Shown one piece after another: positions 45,791 to 53,210 of a stretch of DNA of 64,000 nucleotides. Below the pieces are notes generated by a model. It ran no database searches, was not told the origin of the DNA, and saw nothing but the letters and a program-made list of their open reading frames with translations. Numbering within the stretch: position 1 is the stretch's first letter; every line of letters begins with the position of its first letter. Made by a program: the position numbers and the translations under genes. Source of the stretch: an uncultured Lentisphaeria bacterium (lineage in GTDB: Bacteria > Verrucomicrobiota > Lentisphaeria > Victivallales > UBA1829); contig CAJMAW010000001.1 in the NCBI GenBank assembly GCA_905211485.1, positions 1 through 64,000 of the forward strand, given 5' to 3'.

Positions 45791-46948
45791 ATGAATCTGG
45801 CGTTTGCACTCTTCAAATACTTTCCCTTCGGAGGCCTCCAGCGCGACATGATGCGCATGGCGGAGAAAGCCGTCGCGCGCGGACATCAGGTGACGGTTTT
45901 TGTGTCGGAATGGAAGGATGCGCCTCTTCCCGCGGAGACGTCCGGGCTTTCCGTGCGCTTCCTGAAAACCCGTGCTCTGACGAATCACGGGGCCATGAAG
46001 GACTTTGAACGCCGTTTTCAGGAGGAGGTCCGTCTTCTTCCGGGACGATTCGATCTGACCGTCGCTTTCAACCGGATTGCCGGATGCGATTTTTATTTTG
46101 CCGCGGATAACTGCCTTGCTGCGGAACTTCCGAAGAAACACAGTCGGCTCTCCCTTCGTTTCCATCCCCGTTACCGGGTCTTTCTGCAGATGGAATCCGC
46201 CATTTTCAGCCCCCGTTCGGAGACCCGGATCCTTTACATTGCTCCGCGCCAGAAAACGGACTATTCTGCCTGTTACGGAACGCAGGAACAGCGCTTTTTC
46301 CTTCTGCCTCCGGGGATGAATCCGGCCTGTCGTCGGCCGGAGACGGTTGCGGCTGCGGAGAGTCTCCGTGTTTCAAAACGTGCGGAACTCGGCCTTTCGC
46401 AAAACGATCTGGCACTTCTTCTTCTGGCTTCCAATTTTGATCTGAAGGGTGGAGACCGCGTCATCCGCGCGCTGGCGTCCCTTCCACCCGGGTGGAAGGA
46501 TCGTTGTGTTCTGTGCCTGGCGGGACCGGGTTCCGTGAAACGCTGCATGGCTCTGGCATCGGCGCTGGGCGTGTCGGAGAAAATCCGCGTCCTCGGCGGC
46601 AGAAACGATGTGCCGGAGCTGCTGCTCGCTTCGGATCTGATGGTGCATCCGGCTCGGGAAGAATCCGCGGGAAGCGTTCTGGTCGAAGGAATTGCTTCGG
46701 GACTCCCTGTCCTCTGCAGCGGAGAATGCGGTTTTTCTCCCTATGTGCGCGAGTCCGGAGGCACGGTGCTCTCCGAACCCTTCTCCCAGCAGGAGCTGAA
46801 TGAGCAGTTGAAATCCATGCTGCCCGGTCTGGAGGAAATTTCGCATTCCGTGCGTTCGTATGCCGGATCTGCCGATTTCTGCCGGAGGGAGGAAGTGGCG
46901 CTGGAATATCTGGAATCCGCTTTCCTCTCCGTCTCATCCCGGAAGTGA
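45791..46948 (+). CDS. Glycosyltransferase family 4, LPS core RfaG/WaaG-like
   Basis: A 385-residue GT-B transferase. The start FALFKYFPFGGLQRDMMRMA is the typical donor-independent N-terminal Rossmann opening of WaaG, followed by HQVTVFVSEWKD. FDLTVAFNRIAGCDFYFAAD and the C-terminal LLASNFDLKGGDRVIRALA and REESAGSVLVEGIASGLPVL (the E-x7-E motif of retaining GT4 enzymes) support transfer of a hexose to the LPS core. It probably acts in the same pathway as the WaaP-like kinase 1.4 kb upstream, though an oppositely oriented gene separates them. Confidence 0.85.
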   Translation: MNLAFALFKYFPFGGLQRDMMRMAEKAVARGHQVTVFVSEWKDAPLPAETSGLSVRFLKTRALTNHGAMKDFERRFQEEVRLLPGRFDLTVAFNRIAGCDFYFAADNCLAAELPKKHSRLSLRFHPRYRVFLQMESAIFSPRSETRILYIAPRQKTDYSACYGTQEQRFFLLPPGMNPACRRPETVAAAESLRVSKRAELGLSQNDLALLLLASNFDLKGGDRVIRALASLPPGWKDRCVLCLAGPGSVKRCMALASALGVSEKIRVLGGRNDVPELLLASDLMVHPAREESAGSVLVEGIASGLPVLCSGECGFSPYVRESGGTVLSEPFSQQELNEQLKSMLPGLEEISHSVRSYAGSADFCRREEVALEYLESAFLSVSSRK

Positions 46949-47053
46949 GAAAGGGCGCTGGAAGGAGGGGAAGGGAAGGAAAAAGAGGAGGAGGAGGGGG
47001 GAGGTACAAGCGTTTTCTTTCTCTCTTCTCGGCAGCATGATTCCGGAAGGAAT

Positions 47054-48376
47054 TTACAGCCATCCCGGCACGGCATTGAGTCCGTATCTGCGGAGGAAGT
47101 CCGCGGCTGTCCTCAAGTCGTTGTCGGAGGGAGGGGTGATTCCCTCCATGAAATGCCCGGCGATCCCGAGCGCGGCATATTTGGCCCCTGCCAGCCGATG
47201 ATAGACAAGAAGCCGGACTCTCCACGGATTCAGACCCCTGAGAAATTCCCCGCTCTGCCTCAGATCCTTTTCGGAATCGTTGATTCCGGGGATGAGGGGA
47301 ATGCGGATTTCGATTACGGCTCCTTCACGGGCAAGGAAGAGCAGATTTTCCCGGATGAGAGCGTTTTCCTGTCCGGTCAGGGCTTCATGGACTTCGGGAT
47401 CGGGGTGTTTCCAGTCGGCGAGGAAGAGATCCGTATACGGGAGAAGGTCTTCCAGCGCTCTCCGCGGGGCGAAACAGCTGCTGTCCAGGGCGGTATGGAT
47501 TCCCTGCGTCCGGCATGCGGAGAAGAATGCCCGGCAGAACTCCGCCTGAAGAAGCGGTTCGCCTCCGGAAAGAGTCACTCCGCCTCCGGATTCGTCATAA
47601 AATTCCCGGTCGCTCAATGCCTCTTCGAGCATTTCGGACACGCTTTTTTCCTTCCCGTACAGTCGGAGTGCTCCGGAAGGGCATACCTCTTCACATTTCC
47701 CGCATGCGGTACAGAGTTTCCGGTGGAATTGGTGGCGGGTAAATGCAGGCGATTCCTCATCCCATGCAGACTTCCGTCCTGCGGACCGCTGGGTTTGCCC
47801 GAGGAATCTCTGCGTTCCCGGGAGGATCCTATGGGCTCCGGAGGGGCAGACTTTCTCGCATTCTCCGCAGAGGATGCAGTTCTGTTCATAAAAGGCCATC
47901 TGCGCAGTGGGGGAAAAGGTTTCGGGGTTGTGGCACCAGCGGCAGCGGAGAGGGCAGCCCTTCAGGAAAAACGTGGTCCGGATTCCGGGACCGTCGTGTA
48001 CGGAAAAGTGGCGGATGTCCGCAAGAACGGCTCTCCTCTCCACCACGGCGGGGGCGGGGTGAGGGGAGGGACGGCGAAGGGGGAACACCATCTTCTCCTT
48101 CTCCTTTTCTTTTCCCTTGATTTCCCCTGATTCGTTTTCTTTTTCTTTTTTTCCGTTTCCGTCTCCATATCCGTTTCCGCGGCTGTTTTCTTTTCCTTCC
48201 AGAAAGTCTTTTTTCGCCTCTTTCCCATAGTTTCCGGAAGGGAGGGGGGGAGGAAGGGAGTCCGGAGGATGAGGAAATTCCCCTCCCGACAGGGGAAGAG
48301 AAACGGACGGCGAATCCGTGCAGGACGCTTCCTTTGATTCATTCCCGGATTCTTGAGGCTCGTTCAATGTAGGCAT
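47054..48376 (-). CDS. Glycyl radical enzyme activase (radical SAM) with low-complexity N-terminal extension
   Basis: A 440-residue activating enzyme. The radical SAM Cys triad is in LKGCPLRCRWCHNPETF, followed by two ferredoxin-like clusters (CILCGECEKVCPSG and CTACGKCEEVCPSG) and the family segment GGGVTLSGGEPLLQAEF. It should place the glycyl radical on the enzyme encoded just upstream, whose 3' end it overlaps by 38 bases. ATG 48376 has AAAGGAG four bases upstream. The first about 95 residues are Pro/Ser/Gly then Lys/Glu-rich (GNGYGDGNGKKEKENE) before VLADIRHFSVHDGPGIRT; ordinary activases begin near there. A start at ATG 48091 would remove the extension but lacks a comparable binding site. 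Confidence 0.87.
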   Translation of the reverse strand: MPTLNEPQESGNESKEASCTDSPSVSLPLSGGEFPHPPDSLPPPLPSGNYGKEAKKDFLEGKENSRGNGYGDGNGKKEKENESGEIKGKEKEKEKMVFPLRRPSPHPAPAVVERRAVLADIRHFSVHDGPGIRTTFFLKGCPLRCRWCHNPETFSPTAQMAFYEQNCILCGECEKVCPSGAHRILPGTQRFLGQTQRSAGRKSAWDEESPAFTRHQFHRKLCTACGKCEEVCPSGALRLYGKEKSVSEMLEEALSDREFYDESGGGVTLSGGEPLLQAEFCRAFFSACRTQGIHTALDSSCFAPRRALEDLLPYTDLFLADWKHPDPEVHEALTGQENALIRENLLFLAREGAVIEIRIPLIPGINDSEKDLRQSGEFLRGLNPWRVRLLVYHRLAGAKYAALGIAGHFMEGITPPSDNDLRTAADFLRRYGLNAVPGWL

Positions 48377-50618
48377 CCTGCTCCTTTCGCGAGAGATCAT
48401 TCCAGCGGACGTTCCAGCCGCAGACGCGGACCTGGAGCGATTCATATTTTTCCGGGTGTTTCTGTGCATCCAAAAGTGTTTCCTGATCGAAGAGGTTGAA
48501 ATGAAGAGCAATCCCGTTTCTCTTTCTGTAGATTTCAAGGAGTGAGAAAAGAACATTCAGTCCATCTTCTCCGGAGACTGTGGCGGGATGCATCATGACA
48601 TCGAGGGAAAAGTCCCCCGGGAAACGGGAGGAATCGATTTCCGTCACGGATCGCAGCAGTGCGGCGGTTCCGTTGACGTCTGTCCCCATGACGGGAGAAA
48701 GGTTTTTGGAGAGTTCCTCCCCTTTCTTTCTCCCGTCCGGCGTGGCGGAAGTTTTTTCTCCGAGTGTGATGAACGATCTTGCCGCATGCCCGCTCGCCAT
48801 CCAGAATCCGCCCCGGCTGTTGGGGCGCAGATTGATTTTGGAACTGAGAAAATTTGCCAGCATTTCGGCAAGAAAATCACTTTCCTTGTCTCCGTTTCCG
48901 TACTTTGCCGAGTCGTGCCGGATCCGGAGGCGAAGCGCTTCGCGGCCCTCCCAGTTGCTCCGGAGCGTTTCCGCCATTTCGGAGAGAGAGAGAACTTTTT
49001 CCCTGAAAACGAATTTCCGGATCGCCGACAGGGAATCGACCGCGCTTGCGAAACCGGAATAAAGCATGAGAGTGTTGTTGTAGAGACAGCCGGTGGAAAA
49101 GGCGTCGCGCGCCGTTTCGAGACTGTGTTTGATCGCGGCGCAGAGCACTGCCCCGGGATTGATCGCCGAAAGATGTTTTTCAAATTCGTTGACCTGTCCG
49201 ACGGTAATTTCAATCATTTCATTCACGAAATGCAGGTAATTCCGGTAAAAAGAATCGAAGTCGCCGATATTTCCGATCTCATCACCCCGGATTCCCGAGT
49301 CAATTCCCGTCATCGGATCCCTTCCGTTGTTCAGCAGAAGTTCGATTCCTTTGGGCAGGTTCAGATAGCAGGGCGCTGTGGCGTTGGAGGCGCCGGCAGC
49401 GCCGAATTCATAGCAGCCGCAGACATGGCAGGTACGCGCTTCCTCTTCCGTATGCCCGCAGGACATCATCGCGCGTTTGATCCCGTCCTCCGAGACAAAA
49501 ACCAGACTGCTGTTTCCATGCCGGATCATCTCGAATGCCTTCAGAAGAAAGTCGCGCGGCGTCCGGGCGGAATATTTCAGCTGGATCTTCGGCGAAGTGA
49601 TTGAAAGGGAATCGAAGACGTCCAGAATCAGAAAGGAGAGTTCGTTGATTACGCTTGAAGAGTCTTTCTCCGTTCCCCCCAGATAGAAGGGGTGTCCCCA
49701 ATAATTATTGATGGAGGCGAACTGAAGCATGAAGCAGCCCAGAAGTCTCCGGATCTCCTCTTCCGTGAAGGTTCCGGAACTCAGGTCCCGTTTATAATAC
49801 GGATATAGAATGCGGTCCAGATTCCCCAGCGAACGCACCTGCATGTGATCGACATGTTCGCCAAAAAGAAAATAAAGAAAGATGAGCAGGAGCGCCTCGT
49901 ACAGATTTCCCGGTGCGGCGCAGGAAAGGTGACGCAGTGCGGTGGCGAGCCTGGAGATTCTGCTGCTGCTTTTGTTCCCGTCCGCTTTTCCTCCTCCTCC
50001 GCGGCTGGAGAGGTCTTGCTCCTGCCCCGCCCTTTTTTCCGCATAGCGGGCGAAGCGCAGGAGAGTTTCGAGAATGGCGCTGCAAGTAATTTCGACTGAT
50101 TCAAAATAGATCTCGGATTCCGGAGTGTTTTTGTTTTCCAGACTCCTTTGGGCACGGTATTTCTTTGCCCGTTCGAGCAGGCCTTTGAATCCCAGGCTGA
50201 GAATGTCGTCCCAGTCCGGCACGGAGTGATCGAAGTCTTTCCATACGGCATAGATTCCGGCGCGGTTGAATTCCGCGATCCTGGAGCTCGTTTCCGGGAG
50301 GAGGCGTTCATTGACTTCCGTCTCCCAGCGCCGGAGCAGGGGTGCCGCGGGGCGTCTGTCCCGGTTCCAGCATCCGAATGCGGGAAAGGGATCCGCCGCG
50401 TGGACGCCCGTCTGCATGTTGCGGCAGAGATATTCAAAGACTCTGGCCTTGAGCAGAGGGTGGGGAAGTTCCTTCAGGGAATCGGCGAGAAGGAGAACAT
50501 CGTTGCGGAGAGTTTCGTTGTCCCTGCCTGTTTCCGGGTCGAGAAAGCATTCCGGATTGCGGAACTTGGAAAGCAGGATCTTTTTTTCCTCCGGAGAAAT
50601 GGGAAATTCGTTCTGCAT
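48339..50618 (-). CDS. Glycyl radical enzyme of undetermined substrate (pyruvate formate-lyase superfamily)
   Basis: A 759-residue enzyme with the C-terminal glycyl radical motif RVCGWNVRWNDLS (Gly about 734) and the active-site segment CHVCGCYEFG, where Cys402 and Glu404 form the C-x-E pair of the dehydratase/lyase-type members (glycerol dehydratase, choline lyase and relatives) rather than the Cys-Cys of pyruvate formate-lyase. The tyrosine after Cys and the flanking residues differ from the usual GCVEP, suggesting a distinct clade. A 20-residue Gly/Ser/Lys insert (about 200-220, SSRGGGGKADGNKSSSR) interrupts the barrel region. Its partner activase follows. No microcompartment or substrate-processing gene is adjacent, so the reaction is unknown. 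Confidence 0.88.
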   Translation of the reverse strand: MQNEFPISPEEKKILLSKFRNPECFLDPETGRDNETLRNDVLLLADSLKELPHPLLKARVFEYLCRNMQTGVHAADPFPAFGCWNRDRRPAAPLLRRWETEVNERLLPETSSRIAEFNRAGIYAVWKDFDHSVPDWDDILSLGFKGLLERAKKYRAQRSLENKNTPESEIYFESVEITCSAILETLLRFARYAEKRAGQEQDLSSRGGGGKADGNKSSSRISRLATALRHLSCAAPGNLYEALLLIFLYFLFGEHVDHMQVRSLGNLDRILYPYYKRDLSSGTFTEEEIRRLLGCFMLQFASINNYWGHPFYLGGTEKDSSSVINELSFLILDVFDSLSITSPKIQLKYSARTPRDFLLKAFEMIRHGNSSLVFVSEDGIKRAMMSCGHTEEEARTCHVCGCYEFGAAGASNATAPCYLNLPKGIELLLNNGRDPMTGIDSGIRGDEIGNIGDFDSFYRNYLHFVNEMIEITVGQVNEFEKHLSAINPGAVLCAAIKHSLETARDAFSTGCLYNNTLMLYSGFASAVDSLSAIRKFVFREKVLSLSEMAETLRSNWEGREALRLRIRHDSAKYGNGDKESDFLAEMLANFLSSKINLRPNSRGGFWMASGHAARSFITLGEKTSATPDGRKKGEELSKNLSPVMGTDVNGTAALLRSVTEIDSSRFPGDFSLDVMMHPATVSGEDGLNVLFSLLEIYRKRNGIALHFNLFDQETLLDAQKHPEKYESLQVRVCGWNVRWNDLSRKEQDAYIERASRIRE

Positions 50619-50804
50619 GGGATGATGATCTGTCCTCTTTTTTTCTGCCGTGTGTGATGGCGTCCTCTGAATGCCGTTCGTTATGGAAAGTATAGGCTCT
50701 CCGGAAAAAATGGAATGTGAAAAAAAGGAGATTTCTTATCTGTTTGTGACTTTCAGAGGGAAATCCGCTTCAGATCTTCCCCTGGGCAGGAAGCGGGAAG
50801 GCGG

Positions 50805-50855
50805 AAAAGAAAAAAAAGAGGCATGGCCGCCCGGAAGAAGAGAGGCGGCCATGCC
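50805..50855 (-). terminator. Strong intrinsic terminator
   Basis: On the minus strand a perfect 12-bp stem (GGCATGGCCGCC/GGCGGCCATGCC, 12-base loop) is followed by CTCTTTTTTTTC. A second hairpin, GCGGATG/CATCCGC (50857-50877), sits just before it. It closes the pseudopilin 3 transcription unit. Confidence 0.9.
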
Positions 50856-50898
50856 GGCGGATGCGTTGCACATCCGCACAGGGAGGGAAGAAAGAGAC

Positions 50899-51588
50899 TT
50901 ATTTGAAGTTGCCGTGTGCGTCGAATGTCAGTTTTCCGTCATTGACGTACACGCCGCATGCTTCCTGATAGTATTTTTCTGGATCGTCGGACAAACTGTT
51001 CTGGGAGATGTTTCCCTTTCTGCGCACTGCGACTTTGACCACTCCTTTTTCCCAGAGCTCTTTGTCCGGCAGACTGTCAATCATGACAATCTGCTGCCCC
51101 TTCTTGAGGAGCTTTGCCGTTTTGGTATCAATTCCGAAAACGGAGAAGAGCACGTCCGCCGACTCGACTGCAGGCGACTCCTTGGAGGCTTTCCCGACTG
51201 CGGAAAACATTCTTTCCTCCGGACTGAGCGGCTCCTGTTCAAAGAGAGCGATGTATTCGGTATTGCTGCACCCGAAATTCTTGATCGCCTCATTCATTTT
51301 TCCGACTCTCTCCGCATCACCCCAGCCCAGAACCACCGCCTGCTTTGCATTCGGGAAGTGATCCTTCATGACCCGGGCAATGACATAGGCCTGACCGTCA
51401 AACAAAATATTCGCCGTCCGGTCGGAAAGACGTGAGGAGACCGTATAATGCGTCACCGCATAGTAGACGAGACCTCCGCACATCAGCACCACCAGCACAA
51501 TGCCCAGCTGATGCTTCTGTGTCTTCTTCAGGAAATAAACCCCTGCAATACCGCAGAGAATTGCAATTGCAAGTATCACATTTTCCAT
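50899..51588 (-). CDS. Unknown membrane protein with soluble C-terminal domain
   Basis: A 229-residue protein I do not recognise. Two N-terminal hydrophobic helices (ENVILAIAILCGIAGVYFL and LGIVLVVLMCGGLVYYAV) form a hairpin anchor, then a soluble alpha/beta domain of about 180 residues begins with DRTANILFDGQAYVIARVMK. Strand-helix alternation (AKQAVVLGWGDAERVGKMNE; SADVLFSVFGIDTKTAKLLK; GQQIVMIDSLPDKELW) suggests a Rossmann-like fold, but no nucleotide motif is evident. GAGGT lies seven bases before the ATG. It is 43 bases downstream of pseudopilin 3 and shares its promoter and terminator, so the two probably work together. Confidence 0.75.
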   Translation of the reverse strand: MENVILAIAILCGIAGVYFLKKTQKHQLGIVLVVLMCGGLVYYAVTHYTVSSRLSDRTANILFDGQAYVIARVMKDHFPNAKQAVVLGWGDAERVGKMNEAIKNFGCSNTEYIALFEQEPLSPEERMFSAVGKASKESPAVESADVLFSVFGIDTKTAKLLKKGQQIVMIDSLPDKELWEKGVVKVAVRRKGNISQNSLSDDPEKYYQEACGVYVNDGKLTFDAHGNFK

Positions 51589-51631
51589 AAATCTACCTCA
51601 TTTGCTTTAAAATCATTCCAATGAAATGAGA

Positions 51632-52459
51632 TCAGCCTGCGGACTGAGTGTAGCAAACCGAACAGCCCGTGTCTTCTTCGGTCGCATGTCCAAGTGTATC
51701 GGAGAGTGCGGGGACTTCGATGAGGCGGTCATAGAAGGCGCCTCTGGCTGTCGCAGTATAAGTTTCCATTCCGCCGTCGGCATTGACCAAGTTCAGATAG
51801 CTGCCGCCGTCCATGTTGTTGCAGAAGCCGACGATGGGTTCGTCGAAGCCCGACATTTCATTCATCACAGGATTCACGCCGTGACGGAATTCCACATGTT
51901 TGAAACCGCTGGTCGTTCCCAGTCCCATGCTCGATCCTTCGCTCATGAACACTCCGCCCGGATTCTTTTCATAGTTCCTGGAATCCGATCCCAGATAATG
52001 CGGATTGATCCCGTAGGAAGCTCCGTATCCGTTCACAGCAACGGTCTTGAGGGGCTTCAGATCATACGCCGTATCCGGTCCCATTGGAATGCTTGGACAC
52101 CACCACTGTTTCACATAAGGCCCGTCTCCGCCGTACCCTGTATTGAGAGACTGAGAGGCAGCCTGAGCATATCCGAGTTTCTCCAGAACAGCCCAGGTCA
52201 TATAACGGTTGGCTCCATCCGAAGCGAAATCCACCTGGACGCCTCTCGGAGGCATGAACTGATTGTCCGCATAATAAATCGCGAACATGGTAAAGTTCTG
52301 TTTCATGTTGGAAACGCAGTTGATGGCCTGTGCCTTCGCACGTGCCGCCGCCAGCGCTGGCATCAGCATCCCCGCCAAAATGGCGATGATCGCTATGACG
52401 ACAAGTAGTTCAATCAGTGTGAAACTTTGACTTCTGAAAAGACCGTGATTCTTTTTCAT
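51632..52459 (-). CDS. Pseudopilin-type secreted protein 3
   Basis: A 275-residue protein with [20 protein letters not shown] immediately after a basic leader (MKKNHGLFRSQ), the best prepilin signal of the three in the window. The mature protein has MPALAAARAKAQAINCVSNM, a Gly/Tyr-rich middle, a DG-containing segment (FCNNMDGGSYLNLVNADGG) and a C-terminal Cys near the end (TGCSVCYTQSAG). It is the first gene of a two-gene unit with a consensus promoter 300 bases upstream, implying high expression and a long regulated leader. Function unknown; such proteins are thought to be exported by a type II secretion-like apparatus not present here. Confidence 0.88.
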   Translation of the reverse strand: MKKNHGLFRSQSFTLIELLVVIAIIAILAGMLMPALAAARAKAQAINCVSNMKQNFTMFAIYYADNQFMPPRGVQVDFASDGANRYMTWAVLEKLGYAQAASQSLNTGYGGDGPYVKQWWCPSIPMGPDTAYDLKPLKTVAVNGYGASYGINPHYLGSDSRNYEKNPGGVFMSEGSSMGLGTTSGFKHVEFRHGVNPVMNEMSGFDEPIVGFCNNMDGGSYLNLVNADGGMETYTATARGAFYDRLIEVPALSDTLGHATEEDTGCSVCYTQSAG

Positions 52460-52558
52460 TTGTTTTCTCCCGATTGTTTTTCCCCCGCACGAATGAGACC
52501 AGTCCGTGCCTCAGGTTTTGACGACATTCAAAAAGACCTGCTGTAAAAAAACTTTAAA

Positions 52559-52675
52559 TCAATAGCCGAGATTCTTCCTTCCCGATCTTCCGCACCTCCT
52601 TCCCTGATGAATATACGCATCCGATAAAAAAATCGGTTCTGCCGTTTCTTCCTTTTTCTTGTCTTTGCCAAGCAT
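52559..52675 (-). CDS. Possible small leader ORF (38 residues) in the pseudopilin 3 5' UTR
   Basis: Inside the roughly 300-base leader an ATG at 52675, preceded by AGGAATC, opens a 38-residue frame, MLGKDKKKEETAEPIFLSDA followed by a basic tail ending NLGY. Its stop is about 100 bases before the pseudopilin ATG. It also contains a small CCGAT/ATCGG hairpin at 52621-52636. It could be a regulatory leader peptide or chance. Confidence 0.35.
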   Translation of the reverse strand: MLGKDKKKEETAEPIFLSDAYIHQGRRCGRSGRKNLGY

Positions 52676-52766
52676 GATTCCTGTGGCGGGAATGAATGCT
52701 GTCCTCTTTTTCAGTCGTGTCCAGCCGTGTCGTTCTTTTCATCCATGCCGCACCCTGTTATTGTTA

Positions 52767-52795
52767 ATTATACAAAGAAATAAAGAATCTGTCAA
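52767..52795 (-). promoter_or_regulatory. Perfect-consensus sigma-70 promoter
   Basis: On the minus strand TTGACA (52790-52795) and TATAAT (52767-52772) are separated by exactly 17 bases, the only full consensus match I found in the window. The start near 52760 gives a leader of about 300 bases. The upstream AT-rich stretch (52796-52870) could act as an UP element. Confidence 0.85.
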
Positions 52796-53063
52796 TGACT
52801 TTTTTCTTAATTGTGAGAAAAATATTTTAAAATTTTTCTCTTTTTTGATTGTTTTTCGGGGGTTTTTTATTGAAGCAGGCAGAAACAATGATTTTTTATA
52901 ATTCTTTTTTCTCTTTCTCGTGAATCAAAAGTGAGAAAGGGCTCCTGGAGGGAAGGCCGGATGCCGGGGTGCGGGAAGAAAAAGAAAGAGATTCCCGGAA
53001 AAGGGATTGTGACAGAATCGTCATGAATTCAAACTGGAGAATGAGTACAGGAGAAATGGAAAG
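52796..53063. other. AT-rich intergenic spacer
   Basis: The 268 bases upstream of the consensus promoter are far more AT-rich than the rest of the window (runs of T and A at 52800-52910). No gene is seen; this is probably a curved or UP-element region. Confidence 0.5.
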
Positions 53064-53098
53064 AAAAAAAGCCGGGAACGAGATTTCCCGTTCCCGGC
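53064..53098 (-). terminator. Intrinsic terminator of the 1375-residue protein gene
   Basis: GCCGGGAACG/CGTTCCCGGC form a perfect 10-bp stem with an eight-base loop, followed on the minus strand by seven T. Another perfect 10-bp hairpin (GCCGCCGCCC/GGGCGGCGGC, 53140-53176) lies between this and the stop codon. Confidence 0.9.
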
Positions 53099-53210
53099 CT
53101 GCAGTATTTCCGATGTTTTTCCCCCTTCTCATTTTGTATGCCGCCGCCCCCTGTGGTGAGTGTTCAGGGCGGCGGCTTGCAGAGAGAACGGGGAGGAAAA
53201 AACGACAGGA

